64,000 nt of DNA from Virgibacillus indicus (GTDB lineage Bacteria; Bacillota; Bacilli; Bacillales; Amphibacillaceae), in NCBI RefSeq assembly GCF_002266285.1, contig NZ_NPMS01000004.1:124001-188000 (forward strand), written 5' to 3'. The notes under the pieces were generated by a model. It had not been told where the DNA came from, searched no databases, and saw only the letters and a program-made list of their open reading frames with translations. Shown one piece after another: positions 25,781 through 34,328 of this stretch (the first letter of the stretch is position 1; every line of letters starts with the position of its first letter). The translations under genes were made by a program, and so were the position numbers.

Positions 25781-26243
25781 ATGTTTATACAATTTATACT
25801 TTGGTCTTCATTCATTGTTCCTTGGTTATCATTGTTTCTCTTAAAAAAAGAAGCTGTTAGACGTTATATGCCTGTAGCCATCTTTGTTGGCAACTTTGCA
25901 GAATGAATTTTCGTATACATTTAAGTGGTGGGTTGTTAAGGAAACGTTTTTCCCATGGGTGATTACATATGTCCCATTCGTTTATGGAGCTTTTTTAATA
26001 GGAACGATTTGGATCTTCTATTTTACATTCGGGAGATTTTGGTTATATCTAATCACAAATATTGTAATTGATTTTTTATTCGCCTTTCCAATGAACGAAT
26101 GGTTTGAAAAGTTAGGGCTATACAAACTCGTTAATTATACAAATTGGAATATTTTCTTTACCTTTATTTTTATGGCTCTTGTGATTTACTGTTATCAACT
26201 TTGGCAAGAAAAGATATTTAAGAATAAAAATGAATCTGGTTAA
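25781..26243 (+). pseudogene. Frameshifted small polytopic membrane protein
   Basis: An ATG at 25781 with a strong ribosome site (GGAAAGGAG) opens MFIQFILWSSFIVPWLSLFL and ends early at NFAE. A second frame, from about 25884, continues with SYTFKWW, VPFVYGAFLIGTIWIFYFTFG and LYKLVNYTNW to 26243. Joined, they make a protein of about 150 residues with four to five membrane helices, as in a common Bacillaceae family of unknown function. A one-base shift (or small indel) near 25885-25905 separates the halves. Sequencing error is the alternative explanation. Confidence 0.7.
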
Positions 26244-26316
26244 TTAGTAATTTAATTCTTTGTGCGCCGTAACCCTTTCACAAAATGGTCTTTTCTTAAG
26301 CAATATCGGGGGTAGC

Positions 26317-26350
26317 TTTATTCCAGAAGCGCGCCCGTTGATTGAATAAG
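26317..26350. repeat. Dispersed GCGCCCGATT-type intergenic repeat, copy 4
   Basis: TTATTCCAGAAGCGCGCCCG followed by TTGATTGAATAAGG, with the flanking TTATTC / GAATAA arms forming an inverted repeat around the core. Confidence 0.55.
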
Positions 26351-26357
26351 GAATTTT

Positions 26358-26909
26358 TTACTTCAAGGTTTCGTTTTGACAAAAGACAAAGTGATCATCT
26401 GGATCCAAGACGTGCAGATGATCAGCAATGTATCCGCGCAACCACAGCACACCTTCAATTCGTCTCAAATAGAATCCCTTGGGAAAGTAGACGTCATCGG
26501 ATAATATCTCCGATGCTATTGTAACGGATCCATACGGAGCTCGATGTCGACAAGAAGGCTTCCCTGAATGGCCTTCGGGTTGATCCAGATACTCCAATCT
26601 TAAGTGCGGGCCTAGCTCAAGGGGACATAATTCTAAGCCAACCTGGTTCGCTTTTTTAAAAAGCTGGGGTATAGTAGCTCCTTCGGGAAAGCCAAGATCA
26701 CGAACTTTGAGCTCAACAGCCCTCACACTGTATATCGTATCTGAAATGATGAATTTATTATCAGCGAATAGCCTCTCTCCAAGCTTGTTCATCAAAATAG
26801 AATGTTGTTGCAATTTTTGAAGAAGCTGCGATTTCGTAAAACCACCAACCTCGACCGTTCTAATAATAGTTGGGCATTCGGGGTATATTTTATCTTTTTC
26901 AACACTCAT
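26358..26909 (-). CDS. Hypothetical protein, 183 aa
   Basis: The family is not recognised. The protein is soluble with no signal. Its N-terminal region has EVGGFTKSQLLQKLQQHSILMNKLG, a DNA-binding-like helical stretch, and its C-terminal half contains short aromatic and charged motifs (PKGFYLRRIEGVLWLRGYIADH). The ATG at 26909 has a good ribosome site (GGGGTGATTTT). It stands alone, flanked by repeat copy 4 and a non-coding gap. Confidence 0.6.
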   Translation of the reverse strand: MSVEKDKIYPECPTIIRTVEVGGFTKSQLLQKLQQHSILMNKLGERLFADNKFIISDTIYSVRAVELKVRDLGFPEGATIPQLFKKANQVGLELCPLELGPHLRLEYLDQPEGHSGKPSCRHRAPYGSVTIASEILSDDVYFPKGFYLRRIEGVLWLRGYIADHLHVLDPDDHFVFCQNETLK

Positions 26910-27054
26910 TTAAAATCACCCCTAACGAATTGGTTTTATAAGCTTATACTGTAATATGACCCTATAATAGCAATTTGGACGCTGCCCTGTATTTTGAAGT
27001 GACCCCGTTTGCGGAATTGTGTAATTAACTTACATCTTGGTGAATTTAATAACT

Positions 27055-27741
27055 TCAAATGGATACATGAAAATGTTTTTCAAACCCTGTTTGACCCTTT
27101 TCGGTAATGCTTACTGCACGTGTCGATGGTTTTCGAACAATCCATTCTAACTCAAAAAACCGTTCAACAAGTCCATGACCTAACGCACCAGCGAGGTGAT
27201 GGTGACGTTCACTCCAGTCCAAGCAAACACGTGAAAAGGATCTGCGCTTTTTCTTCAATTCCCTTATGTCCAAACCAAAATCCATAAAGAACTGTTCCCC
27301 TTTGGTTGTCATAATAAATGACTGTTCCTTTTTCTCCAAATAACCGAAATTCACCATCGACTCCGTAAGTTTCACCCCTAACGTGCCAGCCAGATGATCA
27401 TAACAGGTTCTTGCATGTTGTAGCGCCTTCGCTTGAGAAGATTGCCTCAAAGAACGTACTTCAGGTGGTTGGGAAACGGATAAAAAGGACTCCAGCATGC
27501 TAGCAATTTCCTGATTCGCTAGCTGGTAATAACGAAAACGGCCATGTTTTTCAACAGTAACAAATTCACCGCCAACTAATTTCGCAAGATGAAAGCTAGC
27601 CGTTTGAGGTTTAATTCCCGCCATATTCGCTAATTCCGTAGCTGTGTGGAATCGGCCATCCATTAAACTGGTCAGAATTGCCGCGCGCGATGATTCACCC
27701 ATAAGGGAAACGACTTCTGCAATATTTGGATTTACCCCCAT
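27055..27741 (-). CDS. ArsR-type winged-helix transcriptional regulator, 228 aa
   Basis: The N-terminal 80 residues are a winged helix-turn-helix (SSRAAILTSLMDGRFHTATELANMAGIKPQTASFHLAKL, with the wing VEKHGRFRYYQLA). The rest is a helical domain with His-rich segments (SERHHHLAGALGHGL). It is divergent from the PEP-mutase-like gene, with a 114-bp shared promoter gap, so it probably controls that operon. The effector is unknown. Confidence 0.8.
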   Translation of the reverse strand: MGVNPNIAEVVSLMGESSRAAILTSLMDGRFHTATELANMAGIKPQTASFHLAKLVGGEFVTVEKHGRFRYYQLANQEIASMLESFLSVSQPPEVRSLRQSSQAKALQHARTCYDHLAGTLGVKLTESMVNFGYLEKKEQSFIMTTKGEQFFMDFGLDIRELKKKRRSFSRVCLDWSERHHHLAGALGHGLVERFFELEWIVRKPSTRAVSITEKGQTGFEKHFHVSI

Positions 27742-27855
27742 CTAACAAACCTCCATTTTGTATTCCATATTTCGATTATAGTTGAACTGTCTATAAGTTA
27801 CAATAATACCAGGCAATAATTAAGCCAAATTTTATATATGAAATGAGGGTTCACT

Positions 27856-28710
27856 ATGAATCACAGAAATCAATATGAAAAAGCAAAAGACTTTTATCAA
27901 TTACACCAACAACCCACCTCATTTGTACTTCCAAACGCTTGGGATGCTGTCAGTGCAAAGGTATTTGAAGAAAGTGGATTTGAAGCTATTGGAACCACAA
28001 GTGCAGGAATTGCAGCCTCGCTGGGATATGATGATGGGCAAAATATACCTTTTGAGGAAATGACTACAGCCATCAAAAATATTGCAACATCCGTTGATAT
28101 ACCCGTCAGCGCAGATATTGAGGCTGGATATGGCGAAACGATTAGTGAAATTGTAGACAAGATGAAAAAAGTTACAGCAACTGGAGTCGTAGCGATAAAC
28201 ATCGAAGATGGCACAGGTAATTCTAATCAAACGCTTTATGATATTTCCTTTCAACAGGAAAAAATTGCGGCTATTAAGGAACTTTCGGATTCCCATAAAG
28301 AGTCATCACTGTTTATTAATGCCCGCACAGATACGTACTGGTTAAACATTGGAAACCCTTCGGAGCAATTTGAGGAAACTGTTAAAAGGATAAAGTCATT
28401 CGTAAAAGCTGGTGCGGACTGTATTTTTGTTCCTGGCTTAAACAATCGGGAAATCATTAAGAATCTCCGGAATGAAATTGCTTGTCCCATCAACCTTTTA
28501 GCCAGTCCAGAAACACCTTCCTTAACGGAATTATCGCGTATTGGAGTTGAAAGGCTTAGTTGTGGTTCAGGACCTTTCAGATCGAGTGTTACATTGCTTA
28601 AAGCCATTAGTGAAGAAATTATAAACCAACAATCTTTTCATCGTATGACAGATGGGGTACTGCCTTATGGAGAAGTTACTAAATTGATGGGAGGGAATTC
28701 AAATGGTTAG
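27856..28710 (+). CDS. Isocitrate lyase / PEP mutase superfamily enzyme, 284 aa
   Basis: The TIM-barrel family signature is visible: PNAWDAVSAKVFEESGFEAIGTTSAG (26-51), the metal-site acidic motif SADIEAGYG (85-93) and NIEDGT (115-120). The isocitrate lyase catalytic motif KKCGH is absent, so it belongs to the PEP mutase / oxaloacetate-hydrolase-like branch; the substrate cannot be read. It is the first gene of a two-gene operon: it overlaps the MFS transporter gene by eight bases and is divergent from the ArsR-type gene. Confidence 0.8.
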   Translation: MNHRNQYEKAKDFYQLHQQPTSFVLPNAWDAVSAKVFEESGFEAIGTTSAGIAASLGYDDGQNIPFEEMTTAIKNIATSVDIPVSADIEAGYGETISEIVDKMKKVTATGVVAINIEDGTGNSNQTLYDISFQQEKIAAIKELSDSHKESSLFINARTDTYWLNIGNPSEQFEETVKRIKSFVKAGADCIFVPGLNNREIIKNLRNEIACPINLLASPETPSLTELSRIGVERLSCGSGPFRSSVTLLKAISEEIINQQSFHRMTDGVLPYGEVTKLMGGNSNG

Positions 28711-29896
28711 GAAAAACACGTTAACTTTTTGGTTTGTTGGCTATACACTCCTCATGTTAATGGTGGGAGCGAATATTCCATCCCCTTTGTATAGCGTTTA
28801 TCAGCAGCAATGGGGATTTTCATCAGGTGTATTGACGCTTATTTTCGCGATCTATGCCTTGGTTCTCATTCCTTCCCTATTGATTTTTGGACAACTTTCT
28901 GATCGAATCGGGAGAAAAAAGATTCTGCTTATCGGGTTGCTGATTTCGGCTGCTGGTTCAGCCGTGTTTGCCCTTGCGGGTAGTCTTGTTTGGTTATTTA
29001 TCGCTCGTGGCTTACAGGGGTTAGCGGCAGGGATGATGAGTGGAGCGGCGACAGCTGCCTTAGTTGAGCTTCGCCCCCATCATCGAAAAATCGCTTCGCT
29101 CGTTACTTCCATTGCGACAGCAGGTGGAACAGCCGTGGGACCGATACTTGGAGGCATTCTTGCACAATACGGTCCCCACCCACTTGTAATGCCGTATATC
29201 GTTCATTTAATTTTATTTATCCCTGGGTTTATTGCTATTCTTATGATGAATGAAACGGTGAAATCAAAATCGACCGGGCATTGGCGCCCTCAACGGCCAA
29301 GTGTACCATCTGACATTCGAACACCGTTTGCAATGGGGGCTATCACTGCTTTTGCAGCATGGTCTGTAACGGCCTTATTCATGTCCCTTGTTCCTTCCTA
29401 TGTTTCATCCTTGATGGGAATTCATAATTTAGCCATAACGGGAGGCGTTGTATTTTTAATGCTGGGGGCATCGGCAGTAGCCCAACTAACTTTTAAAAAC
29501 CTATCTTTTCGTATATCAATGATGTCCGGACTCATTCTATTAATTGTCGGTTTAATTGGTTTCGTGCTGGCAGTTCCATCACAATCGATAACGTTATTAA
29601 TCATAAGTACAATCATAACGGGATTAGGTCAGGGGCTAGCCTTTATGGGAAGCATGCAACTTGTCAATGAAATTGCCCCTGCCAATCAACGGGGGAACGT
29701 TGTCTCAACCCTTTATGTTGTCATTTATATTGGTGTAGGCCTTCCCACAATTGGAATTGGTTTTGGTGCTGTATGGATTGGACTATACGCCGCTATTTCT
29801 ATTTTTACCTGTTTCATCGTGGCTTTGGCTACCCTTATGACGGTTTGGATTAAGGTAAAATTGAAAACGGAAATTAACAACCTTGTGACTCAATAA
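28703..29896 (+). CDS. MFS-family transporter, 397 aa
   Basis: Twelve hydrophobic helices and the MFS motif A GQLSDRIGRKK (63-73) support a drug or metabolite exporter. The ATG at 28703 overlaps the preceding enzyme gene and has GGGAGGG upstream, so the two are translationally coupled. The DHA1-type pattern (PSPLYSVYQQQWGFS, GLAAGMMSGAATAA) suggests efflux, but the substrate is unknown. It is probably under the divergent ArsR-type regulator. Confidence 0.85.
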   Translation: MVRKNTLTFWFVGYTLLMLMVGANIPSPLYSVYQQQWGFSSGVLTLIFAIYALVLIPSLLIFGQLSDRIGRKKILLIGLLISAAGSAVFALAGSLVWLFIARGLQGLAAGMMSGAATAALVELRPHHRKIASLVTSIATAGGTAVGPILGGILAQYGPHPLVMPYIVHLILFIPGFIAILMMNETVKSKSTGHWRPQRPSVPSDIRTPFAMGAITAFAAWSVTALFMSLVPSYVSSLMGIHNLAITGGVVFLMLGASAVAQLTFKNLSFRISMMSGLILLIVGLIGFVLAVPSQSITLLIISTIITGLGQGLAFMGSMQLVNEIAPANQRGNVVSTLYVVIYIGVGLPTIGIGFGAVWIGLYAAISIFTCFIVALATLMTVWIKVKLKTEINNLVTQ

Positions 29897-29905
29897 CATT
29901 TCTGG

Positions 29906-29940
29906 CCGATTCCTCGTACGCGGGGAAATCGGACTTTTTT
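29906..29940 (+). terminator. Intrinsic terminator of the MFS operon
   Basis: CCGATTCCTC pairs with GGGGAAATCGG, followed by six T residues, 10 bases after the transporter's stop. Confidence 0.8.
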
Positions 29941-29962
29941 ATAGAAAAGTAATTTACTTTTA

Positions 29963-30030
29963 TTCAAGGAAAGCGCCCGATGAAACAACAATTGGGTAAC
30001 GCCTATTTCGGATTTGTGCCCGATTGTTTA
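29963..30030. repeat. Dispersed GCGCCCGATT-type intergenic repeat, copy 5 (double)
   Basis: AAGCGCCCGATG is followed 30 to 45 bp later by a second core, TTTGTGCCCGATTG, giving two copies in tandem. Confidence 0.5.
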
Positions 30031-30213
30031 ATTTTGACCATTCTTCTTTACATCAACCAAAAAATAAGTGCTTCCGCCCATTAAGCTACCTCCACCAACA
30101 GCCATAATAGCCCCAATTACTATCCAATGAGTAGACACATAAATCCCTGCAAAAAACAATATAAAACCAATTAAAACCATTATAAAACCTTTTCTCTTCA
30201 TCGTTTTCATCAT
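30028..30213 (-). CDS. Small membrane protein, 61 aa
   Basis: Two hydrophobic helices (about 10-30 and 33-52) with a short basic N-terminus and a polar tail (VDVKKNGQN). I chose the ATG at 30213 because GAGGTGAT lies four to ten bases upstream. No family assigned. Confidence 0.55.
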   Translation of the reverse strand: MMKTMKRKGFIMVLIGFILFFAGIYVSTHWIVIGAIMAVGGGSLMGGSTYFLVDVKKNGQN

Positions 30214-30265
30214 AACGATCACCTCTAACTAAACAATAAAACTGTTCGATAAACTGCCCCTTATA

Positions 30266-30318
30266 TGCGATATTTGCGCCATTCCTTGTTACTGAATAGC
30301 GCCCGATTCTGGAACAGT
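30266..30318. repeat. Dispersed GCGCCCGATT-type intergenic repeat, copy 6
   Basis: TTTGCGCCATTCC, then GAATAGCGCCCGATTCTGGA; two cores in opposite states of preservation. Confidence 0.55.
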
Positions 30319-30328
30319 CCTTTACTAA

Positions 30329-30844
30329 TTACCTCGTGAAGCCTTTTGCACGTTTGAGAAGTTGAGCAATAAAATCAGATTTGTAATCCGAATATGCTAA
30401 TAATTTTCGATATCCTTGGTGATATGCGTCCAATTTATGTTGAGCATAAAGTTCGGCCTCATCAGGGTGGCTACGCAAATAATCTCTTAGCTTTAAATTG
30501 TCATTCCATAACATCGAATTTAATTGAGTTACTGCGAGGTTGAACGAGCGTATGCCACGCTTTCGACAATAAATCCTTCCTTGAACACCAGCTGTTCCAA
30601 GACATTCATATCCAAGTTGTTCTAACTCCTTTTTTTGGCTAACAGTGATCTCCAATGTTCCATGCAGTCCTATCAATATATCAACAATAGGCTTGGCAGT
30701 GAGTCCAGGTACTGACGTGCTGCCAAAGTGCTCAAACGTAGTGTTTGGTCCAAAAATCGGTTTTAGAGAAATTATTTCTTCTTCAAACCAGTTCTTCCAA
30801 TCGGGACTGTATTCTAAAATCGAAATTTCCTCATCTATTTTCAT
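30329..30844 (-). CDS. GrpB/UPF0157-family protein, 171 aa
   Basis: The family signature HFGSTSVPGLTAKPIVDI (39-56) is clear; GS and a following Asp resemble the active site of nucleotidyltransferases. The role is unknown. The start at 30844 is chosen from GGAGGATTGTC just upstream; a longer frame begins at 30868 without a ribosome site. It is a single gene between repeat copy 6 and an inverted repeat. Confidence 0.8.
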   Translation of the reverse strand: MKIDEEISILEYSPDWKNWFEEEIISLKPIFGPNTTFEHFGSTSVPGLTAKPIVDILIGLHGTLEITVSQKKELEQLGYECLGTAGVQGRIYCRKRGIRSFNLAVTQLNSMLWNDNLKLRDYLRSHPDEAELYAQHKLDAYHQGYRKLLAYSDYKSDFIAQLLKRAKGFTR

Positions 30845-31022
30845 TGACAATCCTCCAATCTTCTTCATACTATCCTGCTCAATTAGGGATGATCACAGGG
30901 TTGCTGCTGTAGACCGCAAAGTAATGTTTATGAGGGAGCATCTGATGAAAACAGGAGCAATAGATTGTATATGGCAATTAAAAAATGTTATTTACAGCAG
31001 TATGTTTTTTGAATATAAATCA

Positions 31023-31067
31023 AGGCTTTATACTCAAGTTATGCTTAAAATCTTGTATATAAAGCCT
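31023..31067. other. Perfect 10-bp inverted repeat
   Basis: AGGCTTTATA (31023-31032) and TATAAAGCCT (31058-31067) are exact complements around a 25-base spacer. It may be a terminator or a short mobile palindrome; no gene lies between 30869 and 31200. Confidence 0.4.
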
Positions 31068-31200
31068 GAGTTATAATAAATACTTATTGAATTAAAGGCC
31101 AGATTGTTGAAAATGATTAAACGATTCTGTTCTCCTTATTATAATAGTAAAGCACTTCTTAGAACTATAGAGTCTATAAACCATCTTTTAATATTCTTCT

Positions 31201-31671
31201 TTACTTATATCTACTTAATATTTTTTCTGGAATATGACAATAATCATTCGGACATCTAGCTAACCTATCTTGATGTTCTTCTGCACTTCTCACATAGTTT
31301 GTAAGAGGTAATACTTCAACAACTATAAGCTCATAATCATTTCTCTCGCCCAGAAATGCCTTCGCCTCTTTTAAGTGTTCTGGCTTTTCACTATATAATC
31401 CTGTTCTGTATTTCTCGCCAACATCCTGCCCTTGTTTGTTCAAACTGTATGAATCAATGATTTCAAATAAATATCCCATTAATTCCCTGATTGTTACAAC
31501 CGTCGGATCAAATCCTGTTTTTACACATTCGGCGTACCCATCATAAGCACCCTCAAGTGTATGACTTGTTCCATTAGCTCTTCCCGCTTCTGTAAACTTA
31601 ACTCCAGGTAAAGTTTTTATAAAAGCTTGTACTCCCCATAAACATCCACCCGCAAAATATACTGCTTCCAT
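31201..31671 (-). CDS. msrA: Peptide methionine sulfoxide reductase MsrA, 156 aa
   Basis: MsrA reduces methionine-S-sulfoxide in oxidised proteins. The catalytic Cys10 is in GGCLWG (usual form GCFWG). The YDGYAECVKTGFDP and EKYRTGLYSE segments and the C-terminal EEHQDRLARCPN region match the family, with candidate resolving Cys near the end. The ATG has GGGAGAG upstream. The sequence differs from the more conserved chromosomal MsrA form, so it may be a second copy. Confidence 0.85.
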   Translation of the reverse strand: MEAVYFAGGCLWGVQAFIKTLPGVKFTEAGRANGTSHTLEGAYDGYAECVKTGFDPTVVTIRELMGYLFEIIDSYSLNKQGQDVGEKYRTGLYSEKPEHLKEAKAFLGERNDYELIVVEVLPLTNYVRSAEEHQDRLARCPNDYCHIPEKILSRYK

Positions 31672-31727
31672 ATTGTTCTCTCCCTTAACTGCAAAATGCC
31701 CAACAATCCAAGGATGGAGCCCAGTTC

Positions 31728-31760
31728 TTATTCCAGTTTCGCGCCCTTTTCTTGAATAAT
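31728..31760. repeat. Dispersed GCGCCCGATT-type intergenic repeat, copy 7
   Basis: TTATTCCAGTTTCGCGCCCT followed by TTTCTTGAATAA, with the same TTATTC / GAATAA flanks as copy 4. Confidence 0.5.
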
Positions 31761-31795
31761 CTTTTGATATTAGCTGATATGTTGAATCTAATACT

Positions 31796-31969
31796 TTAGA
31801 AATACTTATTTATTATTTTAACCCAACCAACTACTGCCAATATGAACATAACGCCCCAAAAAAAGCTTCTGCGCCATATCCGAGGTATCGCAAACCAGTA
31901 AGATACAATTTTTAATGTCGTATCATCTTTTTTATTATTGTTTTTATCACTAATATGCCACCACTCCAA
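31796..31969 (-). CDS. Small membrane protein, 57 aa (TTG start)
   Basis: Starts LEWWHISDKNNNKKDD from a TTG at 31969, then a hydrophobic helix (FFWGVMFILAVVGWV) and the tail KIINKYF. The ribosome site is weak. The composition (charged N-terminus, one membrane span) suggests a real small protein, but no family is assigned. Confidence 0.4.
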   Translation of the reverse strand: MEWWHISDKNNNKKDDTTLKIVSYWFAIPRIWRRSFFWGVMFILAVVGWVKIINKYF

Positions 31970-31990
31970 TTGTTAATCGCTTCTTAGGTT

Positions 31991-32011
31991 AAAGCGCCCT
32001 ATTCTGGCATA
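31991..32011. repeat. Dispersed GCGCCCGATT-type intergenic repeat, copy 8
   Basis: AAAGCGCCCTATTCTGGC, a short copy directly after the 90-aa gene's stop. Confidence 0.5.
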
Positions 32012-32013
32012 CT

Positions 32014-32286
32014 TTACAAACTTGGCTTATGAGATTGTAAAAGCGATAAAAACTTCTTTTTAGCATATGTATATACCGCTGGAATGGAGGTGTTTTCTGT
32101 TGCTACTTCATCTTCTAACTGTATATGATTTGCATTTATCTTTCTAACAACAAACATATTGCCTTCATACTCACCTTGACGGAAGTTATCCAATGCAACA
32201 AAATCATAAATGAGATGAAATGTTTCGATATCCATCATTTCATCTCTGATAAATTTGTCAAAAATACCTTCATCTTTACTCATCAT
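32014..32286 (-). CDS. Hypothetical protein, 90 aa
   Basis: Acidic soluble protein with no recognised domain. GGTGGTG precedes two adjacent ATG codons; either could start. It lies upstream of the TTG-started small membrane protein and downstream of the XRE regulator gene, all leftward, with repeat copies between them. Confidence 0.5.
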   Translation of the reverse strand: MMSKDEGIFDKFIRDEMMDIETFHLIYDFVALDNFRQGEYEGNMFVVRKINANHIQLEDEVATENTSIPAVYTYAKKKFLSLLQSHKPSL

Positions 32287-32333
32287 TTCACCACCTTAAC
32301 GTATCTAACAATCTGGTCCTTTTCTTCAACATT

Positions 32334-32377
32334 GGGCGCCAATGCTTGTTTGAGAATCGCGCCCTATTCTGGAAGAA
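32334..32377. repeat. Dispersed GCGCCCGATT-type intergenic repeat, copy 9
   Basis: GGGCGCCAATGC, then GAATCGCGCCCTATTCTGGA; a double core before the XRE gene's 3' end. Confidence 0.55.
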
Positions 32378-32382
32378 ACAAG

Positions 32383-32571
32383 CTATGGATTGAATACGTC
32401 ATCAACTGTGGTATTGAGTACTCTCGCTATTTTAAATGCCAGTTGTAGAGTAGGGTCATATCGGTCATTTTCAATAGCATTAATTGTTTGCCTTGATACA
32501 TTGCATTTCTTTGCCAGTTGATCTTGTGTAAACCCTTTATGCTTGCGAAGTTCTAAAATTTTATTTCTCAT
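32383..32571 (-). CDS. XRE-family helix-turn-helix regulator, 62 aa
   Basis: A minimal Cro/C1-type HTH (RKHKGFTQDQLAKKCNVSRQTINAIE, about 9-34) with the family's YDPTLQLAFKIARVL and DDVF tail. Such 60-70 aa regulators are usually paired with a small membrane protein, as here: it overlaps the upstream 114-aa gene by 11 bp. It probably autoregulates the pair. Confidence 0.85.
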   Translation of the reverse strand: MRNKILELRKHKGFTQDQLAKKCNVSRQTINAIENDRYDPTLQLAFKIARVLNTTVDDVFNP

Positions 32572-32905
32572 TGCTACTCATCCGACGGCTATAAATCCAG
32601 TAATATACAAAATAGCTAATAACCGCAATCAACAAATAAAGTAATTCTGGATAGACAAACGGAATCAATGCTAAACGCTCATCATTTAGATTAAATAAAT
32701 CAAAGACAAAGTTAATAACGAAAAACATAAGGAGTAATAACCAACTGCTTACAATCGCTTTTTGTTTAATCAATTGTGAACGCTCATCATCCTTTGTTTT
32801 TACCCCACCATATTCATCTGTACCAGTAACCCAACCGATAATAAAGAAAATAATTAAGCCCACTAAAAGTGGCACGACTGCTCTAATTAAATCCAAAGTA
32901 ATCAC
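32561..32905 (-). CDS. Membrane protein paired with XRE regulator, 114 aa
   Basis: Four hydrophobic helices (about 8-25, 50-70, 78-95, 97-107) separated by a polar loop (DEYGGVKTKDDERSQLIKQKA). The DERSQ-like motif between helices one and two is common in small membrane proteins encoded with XRE regulators in Bacillales. The ribosome site GAGGTGAT is strong. Its role is unknown. Confidence 0.7.
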   Translation of the reverse strand: MITLDLIRAVVPLLVGLIIFFIIGWVTGTDEYGGVKTKDDERSQLIKQKAIVSSWLLLLMFFVINFVFDLFNLNDERLALIPFVYPELLYLLIAVISYFVYYWIYSRRMSSNEK

Positions 32906-32999
32906 CTCTTAATAATGTCAAAAGTTCTTTCCATTTAACCTTAAAGGAAAGTTTCGTCTGTGTCAAAAGGTTTTTACATTTAGAATACGAATTACACCA

Positions 33000-33074
33000 C
33001 AATCTGGCCCGACAATGGCAAGTTGGGCGCTAGTCTTATTCCTGATTAGCGCCCGATTGCGGCACTATTCCTGT
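33000..33074. repeat. Dispersed GCGCCCGATT-type intergenic repeat, copy 10 (double)
   Basis: CAATCTGGCCCGACAATGGC, then GGGCGCTAGTCTTATTCC and GATTAGCGCCCGATTGCGG: three partial cores in 75 bp, the densest site of the family. Confidence 0.55.
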
Positions 33075-33181
33075 TTTAAATCATTATCTTTTTCCTTATC
33101 TTCTCCAAATAAAAATTCAAGTCCAATAAGAAAAGTGAGCGAATTAACAATTAGTAATAGAACTGATAAAAACTTCTTCAC
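33065..33181 (-). CDS. Possible small membrane peptide, 38 aa (GTG start)
   Basis: MKKFLSVLLLIVNSLTFLIG from a GTG at 33181, followed by a charged tail (GEDKEKDNDLKQE). A strong ribosome site (AAAGGAGG) lies 12 bases upstream, longer spacing than usual. The single hydrophobic helix suggests a membrane or secreted peptide. It lies just downstream of the AraC fragment. Confidence 0.4.
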   Translation of the reverse strand: MKKFLSVLLLIVNSLTFLIGLEFLFGEDKEKDNDLKQE

Positions 33182-33219
33182 GGCTAATTAATTCCTCCTT
33201 TTTCTGAATTGGTTTTCTA

Positions 33220-33927
33220 TCATCTGGCAGCAGTATTATCTTCAAAATTTAAATTTACAGGTTCATTAGATAAACCTTCTGTGGGGCTTTGTTCTGTTAC
33301 TGGGACACTATCGTCTACAACTTCAAAACCAAGTTTGTCCATCCAAATTTGACCAGATCCATTTAACAACACACCGAATGCTATTACTTCACTTTTTATT
33401 GGAATATCCAATACAACGCTTAAGTGATTCCATTCGTTCGTTCCTTTGATTGGACGATTCATCATATTATCAAAGGCAAGGACTTCTCCAGAAGAATGAT
33501 CGACCCGCATCCACAAGCCAGCACTCTCTTTAACATCTGTACTCTTCACAAATGCGGAAAACCGAACCCGTTCTCCTCGATATTTATCTGACTTAATTTG
33601 TTGCATCAAAGTTGCAAAACTTCTTGCTTTTTCATCCTTTGATTTCAAATATGCCGAGTAATTACCGCTATGTACAACACTGTTATCTAAACCAGTTTCA
33701 TAATCAAATGGCGATTCCCCCGTCATAATCCAACCGTTAGGTGCGTTACTTTTTGTACTCACAATGAACTCTCCTTTGCTAACTAATTTTCTAAGCAGTT
33801 TCCGATAATCTCCTGGTGTTATGTCGTAAACTTTCTTAAAGGCTCTTGTAAAAGATTCCTGCGAATTAAATTGATAGGTCATAGCTATGTCAATCACTCT
33901 TTGATCCGTAGTAATTAACTCCCTCGC
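33220..33927 (-). pseudogene. 5'-truncated AraC-family regulator with C-terminal carbohydrate-binding-like domain
   Basis: The frame enters in the middle of an AraC DNA-binding domain: VIDIAMTYQFNSQESFTRAFKKVYDITPGDYRK is the second HTH; the first HTH is missing. The C-terminal 140 residues form a beta-rich module (DYETGLDNSVVHSGNYSAYL, WNHLSVVLDIP) found after some AraC HTHs. The 18 codons before residue Ala (33928-33981) come from unrelated sequence. The gene is cut exactly where a YolD fragment on the other strand begins. Confidence 0.7.
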
Positions 33928-33931
33928 ACAT

Positions 33932-34045
33932 ATGGCTAAAGGGAAACTGTATAAAATTGATATCGTGAATAAATACATCAAAATTGATAACGAAGAACGT
34001 ACTAAAATTAATTTGAATGATCTAATAGATGTTGCTATTGATTAA
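33932..34045 (+). pseudogene. YolD-like protein, C-terminal fragment
   Basis: A 37-codon frame (KGKLYKIDIVNKYIKI then INLNDLIDVAID) matches the C-terminal end of YolD-like proteins, which are usually about 110 residues and often accompany Y-family DNA polymerase genes. The N-terminal two thirds are lost. It keeps an intact terminator. Confidence 0.5.
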
Positions 34046-34066
34046 CCCCTAGTGCATAAAGGGGTT
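34042..34066 (+). terminator. Intrinsic terminator after the YolD fragment
   Basis: TTAACCCC pairs with GGGGTTAA, followed by TTTTTT. Confidence 0.75.
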
Positions 34067-34328
34067 AATTTTTTGTCTTTCAAAATAATCAACTAAATCC
34101 TCAATACCCTGCTATTTTGCTTCCAGGTTCATTTTGTATCAGTCCTCCCATAGAGATCATCGACTTAATACAACAATTCAGCGAGTTTCTCAACTTTATT
34201 GAATAACTCATATTAATTTAATTTGATCATTAATTTCTATTACATTCATCGTAATTGTAAAAATAGTTATTTAATTCTACTTATCTGGTGAAAATGTATA
34301 ACAAAGATCAATATGGGAGTGAATTTAA
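34067..34328. other. Intergenic stretch before the recombinase gene
   Basis: On the minus strand a good ribosome site precedes MNLEAK, a stop, then QGIEDLVDYFE in the same frame (about 34080-34140); this looks like a decayed small gene. Otherwise nothing seen. Confidence 0.35.

Noticed and set aside
30645-31076. 143-aa plus-strand open frame
   Set aside because: Its first half is antisense to the GrpB gene and no ribosome site precedes it.
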